A stretch of 64,000 nt of DNA from Zantedeschia hybrid cultivar (lineage: Eukaryota > Streptophyta > Magnoliopsida > Alismatales > Araceae). A program made the position numbers and the translations under genes. Every line of letters starts with the position of its first letter. The first letter of the stretch is position 1. The stretch lies in the NCBI GenBank assembly GCA_030544215.1, contig JARZZO010000004.1, forward strand, positions 42,335,980-42,399,979, in the 5' to 3' direction. The notes below the pieces were generated by a model, which saw only the letters and a program-made list of their open reading frames with translations, was not told where the DNA came from and ran no database searches. Positions 24,307 to 34,149 of the stretch are shown in pieces.

Positions 24307-27030
24307 TGTAAGAACCTACTAAATTAAATAGGGATACATGTGCAATTATAAAGAAATATAGAGTTTAAATGTAAATTTTTCTTAAGACTGTTGAGCTTTA
24401 AATTGTAAGTTTTAGTGGGTTACTAATAGGCTTATAGTGGACTGTTATTGGGCTAGAGATTTAAGAGTTAATGGGCCTTTAATGGGATTAATGAAGGTCT
24501 ATTAATGGGCCTATTTAAGGGGCTGAAATGGCCTTGGATAGGGCCTAATTGGGCCTTAATGGGCTGGCCAGAGGCGGACCAAGAGAGGTAACTGCCTCTG
24601 TCACCCCCTCCCCCTGCCCAACCGCCTCTCCCCCCTATACAAGGGGGGGCAGTAGGCCTTGGCCAGCTGGGGTGAGGAGGAGAGAGGGCGGTGGAAGGAG
24701 AAGACGAGAGAGAAAGAGAGCGAGAGCAGGGAGAGGGAGAGAGGCAGTGGGAGCGATAAAGGGAGAGTTAGAAAGAGAAAGAGAAGAAGAACAGGGAAAA
24801 GGAGGGAAGAACAACAAAATAGAGAAGGATTTTGGGAGAGAGGAATAAGAAGAAATTGGATGTTGGAGTGAGAAGAATAGAAAGAGGGTGTGAAAACCAT
24901 AAAGCAAGAAAGATAGAAGATGAAAGAAAACTTTTCACCACAACCAAAGGCTGCACTGGGAACTTCCTCCTGCATATAGGGAGAGAAGCTTCCTTTCCAC
25001 TAGGGTTTTCACTTCAAAGAAGTAGGGTAATACTTTCCTTTGTTACTTCCCTTTGTTTTGAGTTTTTGAAGGATTTTTGGGGGATGTAAAGCATGAAAAT
25101 AAGGGGGAACTGTGTCTAGTTATTTCCTTTTTGGGAAATCTATAAAAGAAGTGAGGAACTAATAAAAAAGCATATTCTAGTGATGTAGTTGCATGCTGTC
25201 CATGGCTGTTTACAGTGTTCTCCCTATTTCAGCATGCATTATATTTGGCTAGATTTCATACACCCAAGCATGTAAATAGATGAAGTTAGTTTATGAAGAA
25301 GGATAGAAAGATAGTTTAGTTAGTGAAGAATTTCAAAAAAAAAAAAAAAGAACCTGACTTTTGATGTGCTCCATGTGTATTTCAGCATGTTTCCGATGAA
25401 TTAATTGTTGTTTTGTTAGAAAGCATGCTAGGATATATTCAATTCCAAAATGATGAAAGGAATATGAGGCTTTATTATGAATCACATGATTTAAACATTC
25501 CCCAATATGGAGAACAACCACACAAAGAACCTGATCACATGCTTAGGACTAACAATTAGAATGAAAAGTACATGAGAACCTCATCTCTATGAAATGAAAA
25601 GAAACCGTTGATGGACCAAGTCCATCTAAGGCGCTCACATGAGCATAAAAGATTATTTATGAAATGAAAGATCTAGAGCTTCCAAGTTCCATATGTTATT
25701 TAGAACTTTATTATTATTACCCTGGTATGAAGGATGAAAGATAAAAAGAAACTCAATGATGATGACGACCCCAAGATGGGGGTAAAAGAATCTCTATGAT
25801 CAAAAGGATTCCAAGAAGGGGGTGAAAGAACTAGGAGATACACTCTAGTTGCACTCCCCAGAAAGAAAAGAACTTATGAAATGAACTATGAAGAATTGAT
25901 GTACGATGATTCTTACGACGATTTACTTCTTCAAGAATTGAAGTGACATCACTTCATTAGTAGAACGGGCCCACACAATCCGTCCCCTGGGGATAAAGGA
26001 ATATCCGAATCGAGCTCCTTTACGATGTGTGGTGTCAAGACACGAAACATTCTTTCTTTTTCTTATGGTTCTAGAGTCCAAGTTCGGGACCTCGACTTAG
26101 GCAGATGATGATTATCCTACTTGCAGAGGATGATTATCCTACTTGAGTACACTCATGGACTGGGACATGGATGTTGTAGTTAATAGACTGCAGACCCAAC
26201 TTAGCCTACTTTCTTACCTCACCCAGTAGATTTCCGGATACATGTTGGAGCAAACAGGCAGAGGCCGAGAGAACAGTCAGTGGATGGCCTGCTCGGCTAT
26301 TACGGCCGCTAGTGAGTGATTATCCCCATCACCTTGGGTCAATGGGTGAGTCACCTTATCGACAAGATAGTAGACTACGAACCACAAAGATCAGTTGAAA
26401 ACACGAGCAAAGAACGACTCATCCTTAAGATCCCAATGATTATGACTTCTAATGAATGACTTTATATTTTCTATATTATTACTAAATACTAAGTACTACC
26501 ATTCGCCAAAAGAAAAGAATACGAGAGGCAATAGCATATGAACTGCTTAGAAAGAAAAGAAGAATAAGTGTACTTGTTATCATCTTATTAATATTTTCAC
26601 CCTGGTCTTACGTTGTTTATTACGACCAATGCATTCCCATGCTATTATCATATTGTTGGATGAATCTCATGTATAGATTAAGGGCATTACATGATGAAAA
26701 TAAATAGTAGAAAATAGTTCTTTTGGAAACATGAGTGAATGGAGCGGCGAGTGAGGGATAACAGTAGGGATGTAAATAATCTCTATTGAGATCTCAATTA
26801 CGAGTTCTTATAAAAAAATATAAAATACATTTTTCAAGAACATAAGTCAAAAGACATGGATCTAGTGCAAGGTTAAAACCTTTCAAGTATGGCCAGTTTA
26901 TTTAATTACTTGGGATGTGTGTTTAATTTTCTTTATTTTCTATAGTATAATGGACATGACTCACTTATTGCACTTTTACATTAGTGAACCTTATTGTTTT
27001 ATTTTTTGCATTGTCACCTACTAGAGGTCT
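24307..27030 (+). repeat. 3' LTR of the Del/Tekay-like element (2.7 kb)
   Basis: Starts TGTAAGAACCTACT directly after the polypurine end of the internal region and runs to the target repeat GTAAG at 27031. It contains a purine-rich stretch (24680-24890) and a short tandem duplication of a GAGGATGATTATCCTACTTG unit (about 26104-26147) that is single in the 5' copy. Its last 0.8 kb (26205-27030) has no counterpart in the deleted 5' LTR. Confidence 0.7.
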
Positions 27031-27035
27031 GTAAG

Positions 27036-29005
27036 TGGGACCATTATAGTAACACTGCCCACACTCTGGAATTGGTATAGTACTTCTGTGAGATGATTTC
27101 CCACCAAAGGCCAAAGTCCGATGTGACACGCTTCCAAAGCCACTTGGATAAGAGCGTGTCATTAAAGCACTTGATATTCTTCAATCTCAAGTCCCCATTT
27201 TCCTTGGGTCTGCACATTCTAGCCCAGTTGTCTATAAATCCACCATTCTTTTATTCCCTAGAGCCATGCCAAAAGAATCTAGCCTGAATGGACCCAAGTT
27301 TCCTAACAATAGCTAATAGATAGGAAATAAGTAAAGGCTATCAAGAACTACCTTGCACAAAGTCAATCGACCTCCATAAGACAGAAATCTCAAGTCGATG
27401 CTCAAACCTACGAACAATCTTATCCCAATATCTGTAGTGAAGTGCTCTTAACAGTTCCCTCTCATCCATGTTAACATTGACCAAAAGGCTCTTCTGAAAA
27501 TTGATCTTCAAACCCACCACATCCAATAAGAGTTCTAGCAAAAATATAGCCACAAATAGTTACCCCTCCTCCTCTCAAAAGAAAAGTATAGTGTCATCTG
27601 CATACTAAAGATGAGATAAACATTGACCTTGTTGGATAACAGGGATCGCTGTGATCAAACCAACTACCTCTGTTGTCTCCCAGGTTCTACTAAGAATATG
27701 AGCCACTAGGATGAAAATAATTGACAATAAAGGATCCCCTTGACGAAGGCCTCTCCCACTATACAAGAAGGAAGTAGGTTGCCCATTAATAAGCACCAAA
27801 AAGGTGGCTGAAGAAACACATTCCCTAATTATCGAACCTAAATATCACCAAACCCCATCTTCTGGAGGACCTGAAATAAGCACTATCAACGACTCTATCA
27901 TATGTCTTTTCAAAATCCAACTTCAGCACTGGCCCTTTCTGTGTTGCAACTTCAAGGAGTGAAGGCCCACAAGAGCCACCAAGAAGTTATCCTAAATGGA
28001 TCTACCTTTGATAAAGGCACCTTGGTAACAGCTAAGCACCTTGTCCATAACATGCTCTAACCAAAAACCCAAGGACTTAGTGATGATCTTGTAAATCCTA
28101 TTCAAGAGACTAATGTGCCTATAAGTCCCCTAGATGCTCCATCCCTATCTTCTTAGGGATCAATACAATAAAAGTCTTGTTGATGCAAAGTTAAGCCTTG
28201 CCCTCCTGGAACTCCTGCAAGGCCTAAAGAAGATTTGTTCTGACAATATCCCAACAGTGTTGGTAAAAGACAAGGAGAAAGCCATCAAGGCCTAAAGCTT
28301 TGTCATCTGTAAGAGCAAAAATAGATCTCTTGATCTCTTATTCAGTGAAAGGAGCTGAGATTCCTACTCTGTCAGCTGAAGAGAGAAGAGAGGAGGCCAT
28401 CTACAAAGGAGGGTCTTCTAAAGAAATCCACGGAGAATAGCTTAGAGTAGCACTGTTGCACATGCTGCCTAATATGGGAAGCACTTGAGATCACCTGGCC
28501 ACCATCTCTAAGTCTTCTAATCTAGTTTGATCTCCTCCTTGTTGAGGCTAGTCTATGGAAATAAGCAGTATTCATGTCTCCCTCCTTGATCCATCTCTCC
28601 CTGAATCTTTACTTCCAGTAGATCTTCTCGTTAAGGAGGATATCATCATATTCTGTCCTCAGTCTTTCCCTGTTCTCCTTGTCTTCAGCATCTATCAATC
28701 CAGCCTCCTCCAATGTATCCAAAGCCTCCAGCTGCTCCACAATTCTGTCTTTGGCGACCTTGCTAGGAAGGGTTTTGTAAGTAACCCATCTGTGAGGTCC
28801 TTATCAAGGCATTTCAGGTTACAAGTGAACTCGGCCATTGAATTAGAGCCCTGTATATTCTCATTCCATACAGTGCTCCTTGTTTCCATAAAATCCTCCT
28901 CTCTCAGCCAGTATCTTTCCAGCCTGAAGGAAGGGAGGGTGAGGGTGGCTCTTTCTCCTCCAAATGACATGTCACAGTTAAGTAACTTTTGCCCCTTTTT
29001 TTAAA
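27036..29005 (-). pseudogene. LINE-gamma reverse transcriptase segment
   Basis: Reading downward from 29005: a linker upstream of RT at 28970-28700 (LTLPSFRLERYWLREEDFM), an RT finger region near 28330-28100 that includes the reading of a DDKALGLDGF block, then INGQPTSFLYSGRGLRQGDP at 27790-27730, the catalytic YADDTILFF block near 27605-27580 (both Asp intact), and GLKINFQKSLLVNVNM near 27500. Several stops and frame changes (for example TGA just after the YADD block) make it a pseudogene. The endonuclease is absent, as expected for a 5'-truncated copy. Confidence 0.82.
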
Positions 29006-29468
29006 TTCAAAACCAATTTTGATCCTACCAACATTGTATGAGGGTAATCTCTTCCCTCAAAGTTCTTATGAGTATGAGGCCTAAGATAGCCTCAAGCCCA
29101 GAAGCAACAAATGGTGGAATTAGATTGTATTGTTACAAAATAAACAAAATTAACCCCTTCCTTATCGAATGTGAACATGGATGTAGCTTCATTGGACAAG
29201 CAACCCATTATGTTCCCATTTTGTGCCTCTTATTGATTTCTTATTCAAGGAGCCAATCATGTAGTTAACGGCTAATACATGGTCATGTAATTTACATTCA
29301 TTGATATAACATGTTATCATGGCAAAAATAACAATAGTCAAAGGAAAGCTAACTTTGGATAATCAACAGAATATCTGATTCAGAAGAATGAAAAGAAGCA
29401 CGTGGGCCAAAAATGACCTTTTTCATAATGATGGAAGATGAACATCAAGGCCGTATACACATTCCTAC
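29006..29468 (-). other. start of intron 2 of the lipase gene
   Basis: Non-coding DNA between the splice donor after exon 2 (GTAGGA, 29468 downward) and LINE-gamma. AT-rich; no exon or repeat recognised. No later exon of this gene is visible on the minus strand anywhere to the left. Confidence 0.6.
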
Positions 29469-29578
29469 CTGTGAGGCACATGATCAAGAGAAGGCTGTAC
29501 ACGTTCAAGTGAAACAACTTGTCCACCAAAATCAGCTTTGAACTTGTTAATTACCCGAATCATCTCATTAGCTGGCCT
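29469..29578 (-). CDS. class 3 lipase family protein, exon 2
   Basis: A 110-base exon coding RPANEMIRVINKFKADFGGQ and then VVSLERVQPSLDHVPH plus two bases of the next codon. Acceptor TTTCAG lies directly upstream and donor GTAGGA directly downstream, and the phase fits exon 1 (phase 0 in, phase 2 out). The sequence is the conserved segment after CVYK in the large plant class 3 lipase family that includes Arabidopsis At3g07400. The lipase core with its GHSLGG serine motif lies in later exons, which are outside this window. Too short for an ORF scan, but the splice sites and family match make it convincing. Confidence 0.88.
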
Positions 29579-31255
29579 CTGAAAGGGAAAAAAATTAAAA
29601 TTTCAAGAACTGCACTAGCGTACACTATAGCAAGTTGAACTTATTGCATCATAAAACATAAGAAAAGGAAATATAAAGATGGAAAGAGAAAGGAAAGAGG
29701 AAAATGCAGAAGTGAATAAGGAAATGAGAATGATTATAATTCACTATCTAACTTGCTAAAGAAAGTGAATCACATGCACAACAATTACTGTAGATTTGGA
29801 AAAAGGATCAAATCAAGGTTACAATCTGTCTGGCTTATCTCATGTCAATATTTTGTTTCAACGAATTTTGAATCTCCATAATAAATCACCATGTCAGTTC
29901 TCAGTACGTTCATCCATCTCAATCCAGGATCTTGCCTTCTATTTTTTACATTTCACGGGAAAAAATGCCCTACATTTGTTCCATTAGGTCACCTTTCTAT
30001 AAGGTTGTTTGAATATTATATAAGGTTTGCTTATATAAATTTTACTGCACTCAACCCATGGACAAGCCATGCCGTGACTACTGAACTTATTATTTTCTAA
30101 AGCACTAAATTGCTGTTTTCGTATGAAGCTTAACCTTCCATTACATTTATATGGCAGTCTGCAAGGACAACACACCCAGGGGCAGAATGATAGCTGGAGT
30201 TCGAGCATGTGAAAATCCATAAGCATGGTTGGCAGTACCGGCCGATACCGGTACCGGTATCGGCCGGCACCGGTACCATGGGTACCGACCGGTACCGGCC
30301 GGTACCGGACTGGTATTGGGCCGATACCGACCGGTACCGGGCCGATACCGGCTGGTACCGGACCGGTACGTACCGGTACCGGTACCCACCGATACCGGTA
30401 CCGGTACCGGTACTGCCATCCTTGTCCATAAGCCATGCATAGAAAGCATTGGAACCAAATGTGCCAAAAGGTTTTCACCTGTTTGGATGGGTTGTAATGT
30501 TGAAGAAGTGAACAGTGCCTAATTCCCCACAAAAAGAGCTTGGGTGGGGGCAGAATCTACCTCAGCACCACTCAAATCACTTTCCACCTAATCGGATCAA
30601 CTATTTTGAATTTTGAACTGATAGCTTGTCAACCTCTCCTCTGAGGGAAAAACCTCCCACAAGAAGGTTAAAAACTACAAAAGAATCCACATCATGCATT
30701 AAGAAGGAAGTCTGACTTCTAGAAAAGTACATAAGATAAAAACATCAAAAGTGGGTGCACCAACAATGGGTCCATTTTTCTGATGGGACCCAGTATTTGT
30801 TTTAGTATATTGGTGCGTTCGCACCCACCCTTCATCTAAAAAAGCCCTATGCAATTTTTCTACAAGGGTCTTTTGAAGAGATTTGCAAAATAATAAGACA
30901 GAGAAAAAAATGTCTAATGGTAATGGAGATATGCGTGCGAGCCCAGAAATGACATTATTGCGACATTGTGCCAAAAGTAGGTTCTTAGACAGTGAGTAAC
31001 GAAGCATCGTTACCCTAGTTCTTCCTAACATCCCCACGAGTTGCATTGCATGTTTGACTGAGTAATGTTTCATAGAAACAACAAATTGGCGATCACGGTG
31101 AGACGAATACACTAGAGGGATGAAGTAAGGTTGCTTCTTTATACCCCAAAGAAACATGAAAGAGAAAAGGGGCTCCCATAATTTTCCGAGCCAAGGTACG
31201 AGGAGATGAAACAAATATGTAACATAGAGTCGAAGAGGGATTCGAGGAGGAGGAC
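29579..31255 (-). other. intron 1 of the lipase gene
   Basis: Runs from a GT donor at 31255 (AAG|GTCCTC, a weak donor but required by the protein match) to the TTTCAG acceptor at 29579. It contains hAT MITE-D. No exon seen inside; the open frames near 30700-31200 are intronic. Confidence 0.75.
30224..30424. mobile_element. hAT MITE-D (201 bp) in intron 1
   Basis: Ends CATGGTTGGCAGTACCGG and, inward from the right, CAAGGATGGCAGTACCGG; perfect 8-bp duplication TCCATAAG at 30216-30223 and 30425-30432. The interior is almost entirely GGTACCGG/CCGATACCGG motifs, so either strand can fold on itself. Termini match hAT-II. Arg/Tyr-rich frames on both strands are by-products of the repeat. Confidence 0.95.
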
Positions 31256-31546
31256 CTTGTAGACGCACTCGGAGAGGACCATGGAGCAGAGGACGTCCTG
31301 GAGGTCGGCCACGGACTCGGCCTTGACGGCCCGGCAGAGTTCCTGGAGCTGCCTCCGCCGGAACTCGTACTCGTCGCGTAGCCGCCTCTCCTGCTCCTTC
31401 CTCCCGCCGCCCCGCCACCACGGCGGCCAACTCCATCGCATGGGCACCTGCAGCAGCGGCGGCGGCGGGGACCAAGGTACCGCCGCCCCCATCTTCGCCG
31501 CCTGATCCCTGATCCAGGCCTCAACCCTGCCGCGCAGCGACGCCAT
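31256..31546 (-). CDS. class 3 lipase family protein, exon 1 (97 codons)
   Basis: Starts ATG at 31546 and gives 97 residues, from MASLRGRVEAWIRDQAAK, through a Pro/Trp-rich stretch (PWSPPPPLLQVPMRW), to LQELCRAVKAESVADLQDVL and SECVYK at the end. The last motifs are diagnostic of the plant family that includes Arabidopsis At3g07400 (a long protein with a class 3 lipase domain further on). The exon is very GC-rich, typical of monocot first exons. I chose this Met, not the upstream in-frame ones, because the upstream part looks like leader and promoter (TATA near 31710) and the family starts here. Whether the gene is intact depends on exons beyond the window. Function in this plant is unknown; the family fold suggests lipid hydrolysis. 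Confidence 0.88.
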
Positions 31547-31705
31547 TCCCACCTCACCTCTGTCCCTCCTCCCGCCCGATCTAAACGCGAGGAAGGAGAG
31601 ATGGGAAGATATGCGGGAAGAATCCGTGAGAGGGGGAAGAAGCTGGCGCGTCGTGTGCGCGGGAAGAGAGGCTGTGGTGGTGAGTGCGGGGTTGAGGCCG
31701 AAGAA

Positions 31706-31713
31706 TATATATA
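31706..31713 (-). promoter_or_regulatory. TATA box of the lipase gene
   Basis: Reads CTATATATATTC on the minus strand, about 160 bp upstream of the ATG, allowing a leader of roughly 130 bases. Only about 120 bp separate it from the LTR of Tat-C at 31833, so any wider promoter lies inside transposon DNA. Confidence 0.6.
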
Positions 31714-31832
31714 GCAGCATATGCCGCAGTATCAGATCGGACGGTGCGGACCAGGTGCGCGCGCGCGTGCTCGCACAGGGTAGGGGAGAGAGTGCGATGG
31801 CCTGGAAAGGATGCAAGTTGCAGTATCTAATA

Positions 31833-32438
31833 TGATGCCACCATGATCAGAATCCTCTTTCTCCAATCAGAAGGATCTCGCTAGATGATTCTTGTAAAAT
31901 AAAACATCGTCGGAGAATTGTCAATAACGGTCCGGAAGAACCCTCTAACGCCTAAGTAAGAAAACTGGAGATTCTTAATTTGGATTCTAAAAAATATACC
32001 TTTACCGATTAGACAAGGGTCCTTTATATAGTGGGGACAAAGAGTCCTATCAGAGAAGGTGAGATCTCGAAAGATCTACTAGTCGAGTCCCAAAAGGAAA
32101 AGACTTGTGTGCCGGGGAAAGTCTGTATCCACGCGGGTTCCTCATTATCTTTATTAATAAACTCTTGGTCGTGATTGAATTTGCAACCGAGGAAATCGGA
32201 ATTCTGAGTGGAGTCATCATGTTCTGGGAACTAAAACTATATTGAATTTAGAAGTAGAAGAGACATGCGTTACAGCGATCCAAATTCCTCCGAGTAATAC
32301 CACGGGATTCCTCTGTAGATAGGTCCATTCCCAAAGAGGAGTGGTTTCTCTGCTTTCTCGATCTTGAGTCTATTCGCACCTTTGCTTCTTGGACTTGTCA
32401 TATTGGGGAGTTAAGCTTGCCGAAATCTTCCTCCTTCA
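31833..32438 (-). repeat. 3' LTR of Tat-C (606 bp), next to the lipase promoter
   Basis: Plus strand begins TGATGCCACC and ends CTCCTTCA, followed by TTGCCCCCCACTCC, the complement of a polypurine tract, exactly as after the Tat-B LTR (CATAGCCCCCCACTC). Shared internal blocks with the Tat-B LTR include GAACCCTCT..ACG..CAAGTAAG and the ATACCTTT..TTTATATAG region. A TATA box (minus-strand TATATAAA) lies at 32023-32030 and points toward the lipase gene. Confidence 0.65.
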
Positions 32439-33304
32439 CTTGCCCCCCACTCCTTGGTGTGCATGTAAACCGAGGAATAGTTAAAGTTCTTTGAAGAGAA
32501 ACCTCATGATAGCCAGTCCAATCCTGAAGGATTAATCAATTCAAGTCAACTGTCATAGTTCGTCTTGCTTGTGGAGGAGGCGACATCGTCGCACAAGTCG
32601 TTCCTCTAGTTCCCGTACTGCCCTCTGAGCCCCAGCAGGTGCTGGATGTTGATGTTGCAGTGCCTGGTCGTGAATTCATTTGCTCATGCGATCATAAGAA
32701 GACATAAAAGGATAATCGTTGCCATTGCCTAGGTATGAAGTGGTCGAGAGGGCAAATCCTAAGTCGGGGCAGCGCTGGTGGTTCCAACGGAAACAACGCA
32801 AGGAGGTGGTAGTTACTGTAGTGGCGACTTGCATCTGGATCCTGATGACCAACAATCTTCAGGATTTTGATGGTCAAGGAAGTCTTCTTGACACCCCCAG
32901 CAAAGTTAAAGGTCACCAGCGGGAGCTCAGAGTCCTCTATTTGGTACCTATGTTGAGAGCAGGGACAACGGAGGTGATGCTATGGCGGGGACTGTTCAGG
33001 CAGATTGACCTACTACTTCTATAGTCGTCAAGGAAGGACCCTCTCATTCTCATCTCTGTTCATACGTATGAAATACATATATGGAGTTGTCTAAAGTTTT
33101 ATGTAATTTAGTAAACATAATATATATTCCATCATTGCTAGATCAATCAGTCCCCTAGATTAGATTGCAGTCAGGCGGTCTACGGAATTGGCTTCCAGTA
33201 GAGATGCATAGCCACCAAAGGGCTCGTTGATCATATTTTGCCAGACCGATTGTCGGAATGAGCTCGGACAGAGCAGTAGTTGTATCGCTTTCTTGTTTTG
33301 TTCC
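32439..33304. other. decayed antisense-gene side of Tat-C
   Basis: By position this corresponds to the region between the 3' LTR and the repeat array in Tat-B, where the plus-strand antisense gene lies. I can see scattered short frames but no clear domain, so the assignment rests on element architecture only. Confidence 0.35.
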
Positions 33305-34113
33305 TGACAAGGGGTGATCGTGTTTGGCCCAATCAGGCCCATACATCCTACGGTCCCAAAGGCTGAAGCTGGCGCAAGGGACATGTGGCACTCGAGACCG
33401 GAACCCGCATGACGGAGGCCAAATGCCGAAACCACCAAAGTCTAGATCGCTGGATATCTTGACCTTGCACCTAGTAGCAACTACTGAGACCTCCCAAGAT
33501 CTCAGTTAAGCCCCCTGAGACTCGAAGAAACGCATACCTCCCTCCATCCTCTTCTCTCGGCAACTCAGCCAGACAAAGACCAAGGACCCAGGGCAGGTAG
33601 ATTCCTTCCCCCAGTCCCTCATGATAGCGAAGGTCTCCTCCCGTGGTGTGACCCTACTCACCTCCACACCATCAGGTGGATCTTTTAGATGCAATTGCCC
33701 ACTTACAGCAGGTCCGCACAATCCGCCCCCCGCAACCGAGGGCGAATCTTTCCTTGCCCAATATCCCACGATCTCCCTAATCAAGGGACACATATCATGG
33801 GAGAATCACCCCTTCAGAGGAAACCGTCCCTACGACGGCTCAGGGGAGAAGGACCATTTAATCTTTGGACCTTCGCCGATCCAAGGTAGGTCATACTGAG
33901 CATAAAAAAACCTCTAGCAAGATCTCATCTTCTAGCACCTAACTTAGGCATCAGAGGATTTTGCTCCGTAGAAAACTGAAAGGCCCCCTTGACGCCTCTG
34001 CTCCGCTCTTGTAGGCTCTACCCTGAGCGTTTCCATCCCAAACAAATTCTATCGTGTAGTCAGGATCTTCGATCGGACGGTCACCATAGTCCGACCAGTT
34101 TCCGATTGCTACA
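33305..34113 (+). repeat. 5' LTR of Tat-A
   Basis: Begins TGACAAGGGGTGATCG and ends GATTGCTACA. Homologous along its length to 43740-44558, with many differences. The TATA site that is TATATAAT in the 3' LTR reads CATTTAAT here (near 33855), so its promoter is damaged. Confidence 0.9.
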
Positions 34114-34117
34114 CGAT

Positions 34118-34131
34118 TGGCGCCGTCTGTG
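34118..34131 (+). promoter_or_regulatory. primer-binding site of Tat-A
   Basis: TGGCGCCGTCTGTG, four bases after the 5' LTR. It matches the Tat-B site and the 3' end expected of a plant tRNA-Asp in its first ten bases. Confidence 0.8.
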
Positions 34132-34149
34132 AAAAACGCGCAAAAAGCC

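Larger units (their letters stand above)
20103..27030 (+). mobile_element. Del/Tekay-like Ty3/gypsy retrotransposon, internally deleted
   Basis: Two long related terminal copies start with TGAAAGAACCTACT (20103) and TGTAAGAACCTACT (24307), in direct orientation, with GTAAG on both outer sides. Just before the second copy lies TTTCGAGGACGAAATTTTTA plus a purine tract (24273-24306), the typical end of the Del/Tekay internal region. Only about 0.5 kb of non-LTR DNA remains (23786-24306), so gag and pol are lost. The 3' LTR ends in CT rather than the usual CA, which is unexplained. LTR copies are well diverged, so the insertion is old. Confidence 0.75.
14005..29005 (-). mobile_element. LINE-gamma: one L1-type LINE split by five nested insertions
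   Basis: Three facts tie the pieces together. The 3' end (reverse complement of the LINE tail signature) is at about 14015. The hAT-II target duplication rejoins LINE at 14342/18532. The LTR retrotransposon 20103-27030 is flanked on both sides by GTAAG (20098-20102 and 27031-27035), across which the LINE reading continues at the position just after the conserved KWLW block, as in LINE-alpha. LINE segments are therefore about 14005-14342, 18524-18882, 19105-19426, 20064-20102 and 27031-29005. Together they span RT to the 3' end of a 5'-truncated LINE. It is the oldest insertion in this block. Confidence 0.75.

Noticed and set aside
28555..29004. 149-codon plus-strand frame
   Set aside because: It is the complement of the LINE-gamma region that encodes recognisable LINE protein on the minus strand.
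30130..30532. Arg/Tyr/Gly-rich frames on both strands
   Set aside because: All are readings of the GGTACC-rich MITE-D, which has perfect target repeats.
31547..31816. A longer N-terminus for the lipase protein from an upstream Met at 31816
   Set aside because: The extension spans the TATA box and a likely leader, and the family start MASL-type motif is at 31546.
31611..31835. Plus-strand frame upstream of the lipase gene
   Set aside because: It overlaps the GC-rich promoter and leader of the minus-strand gene and has no family features.
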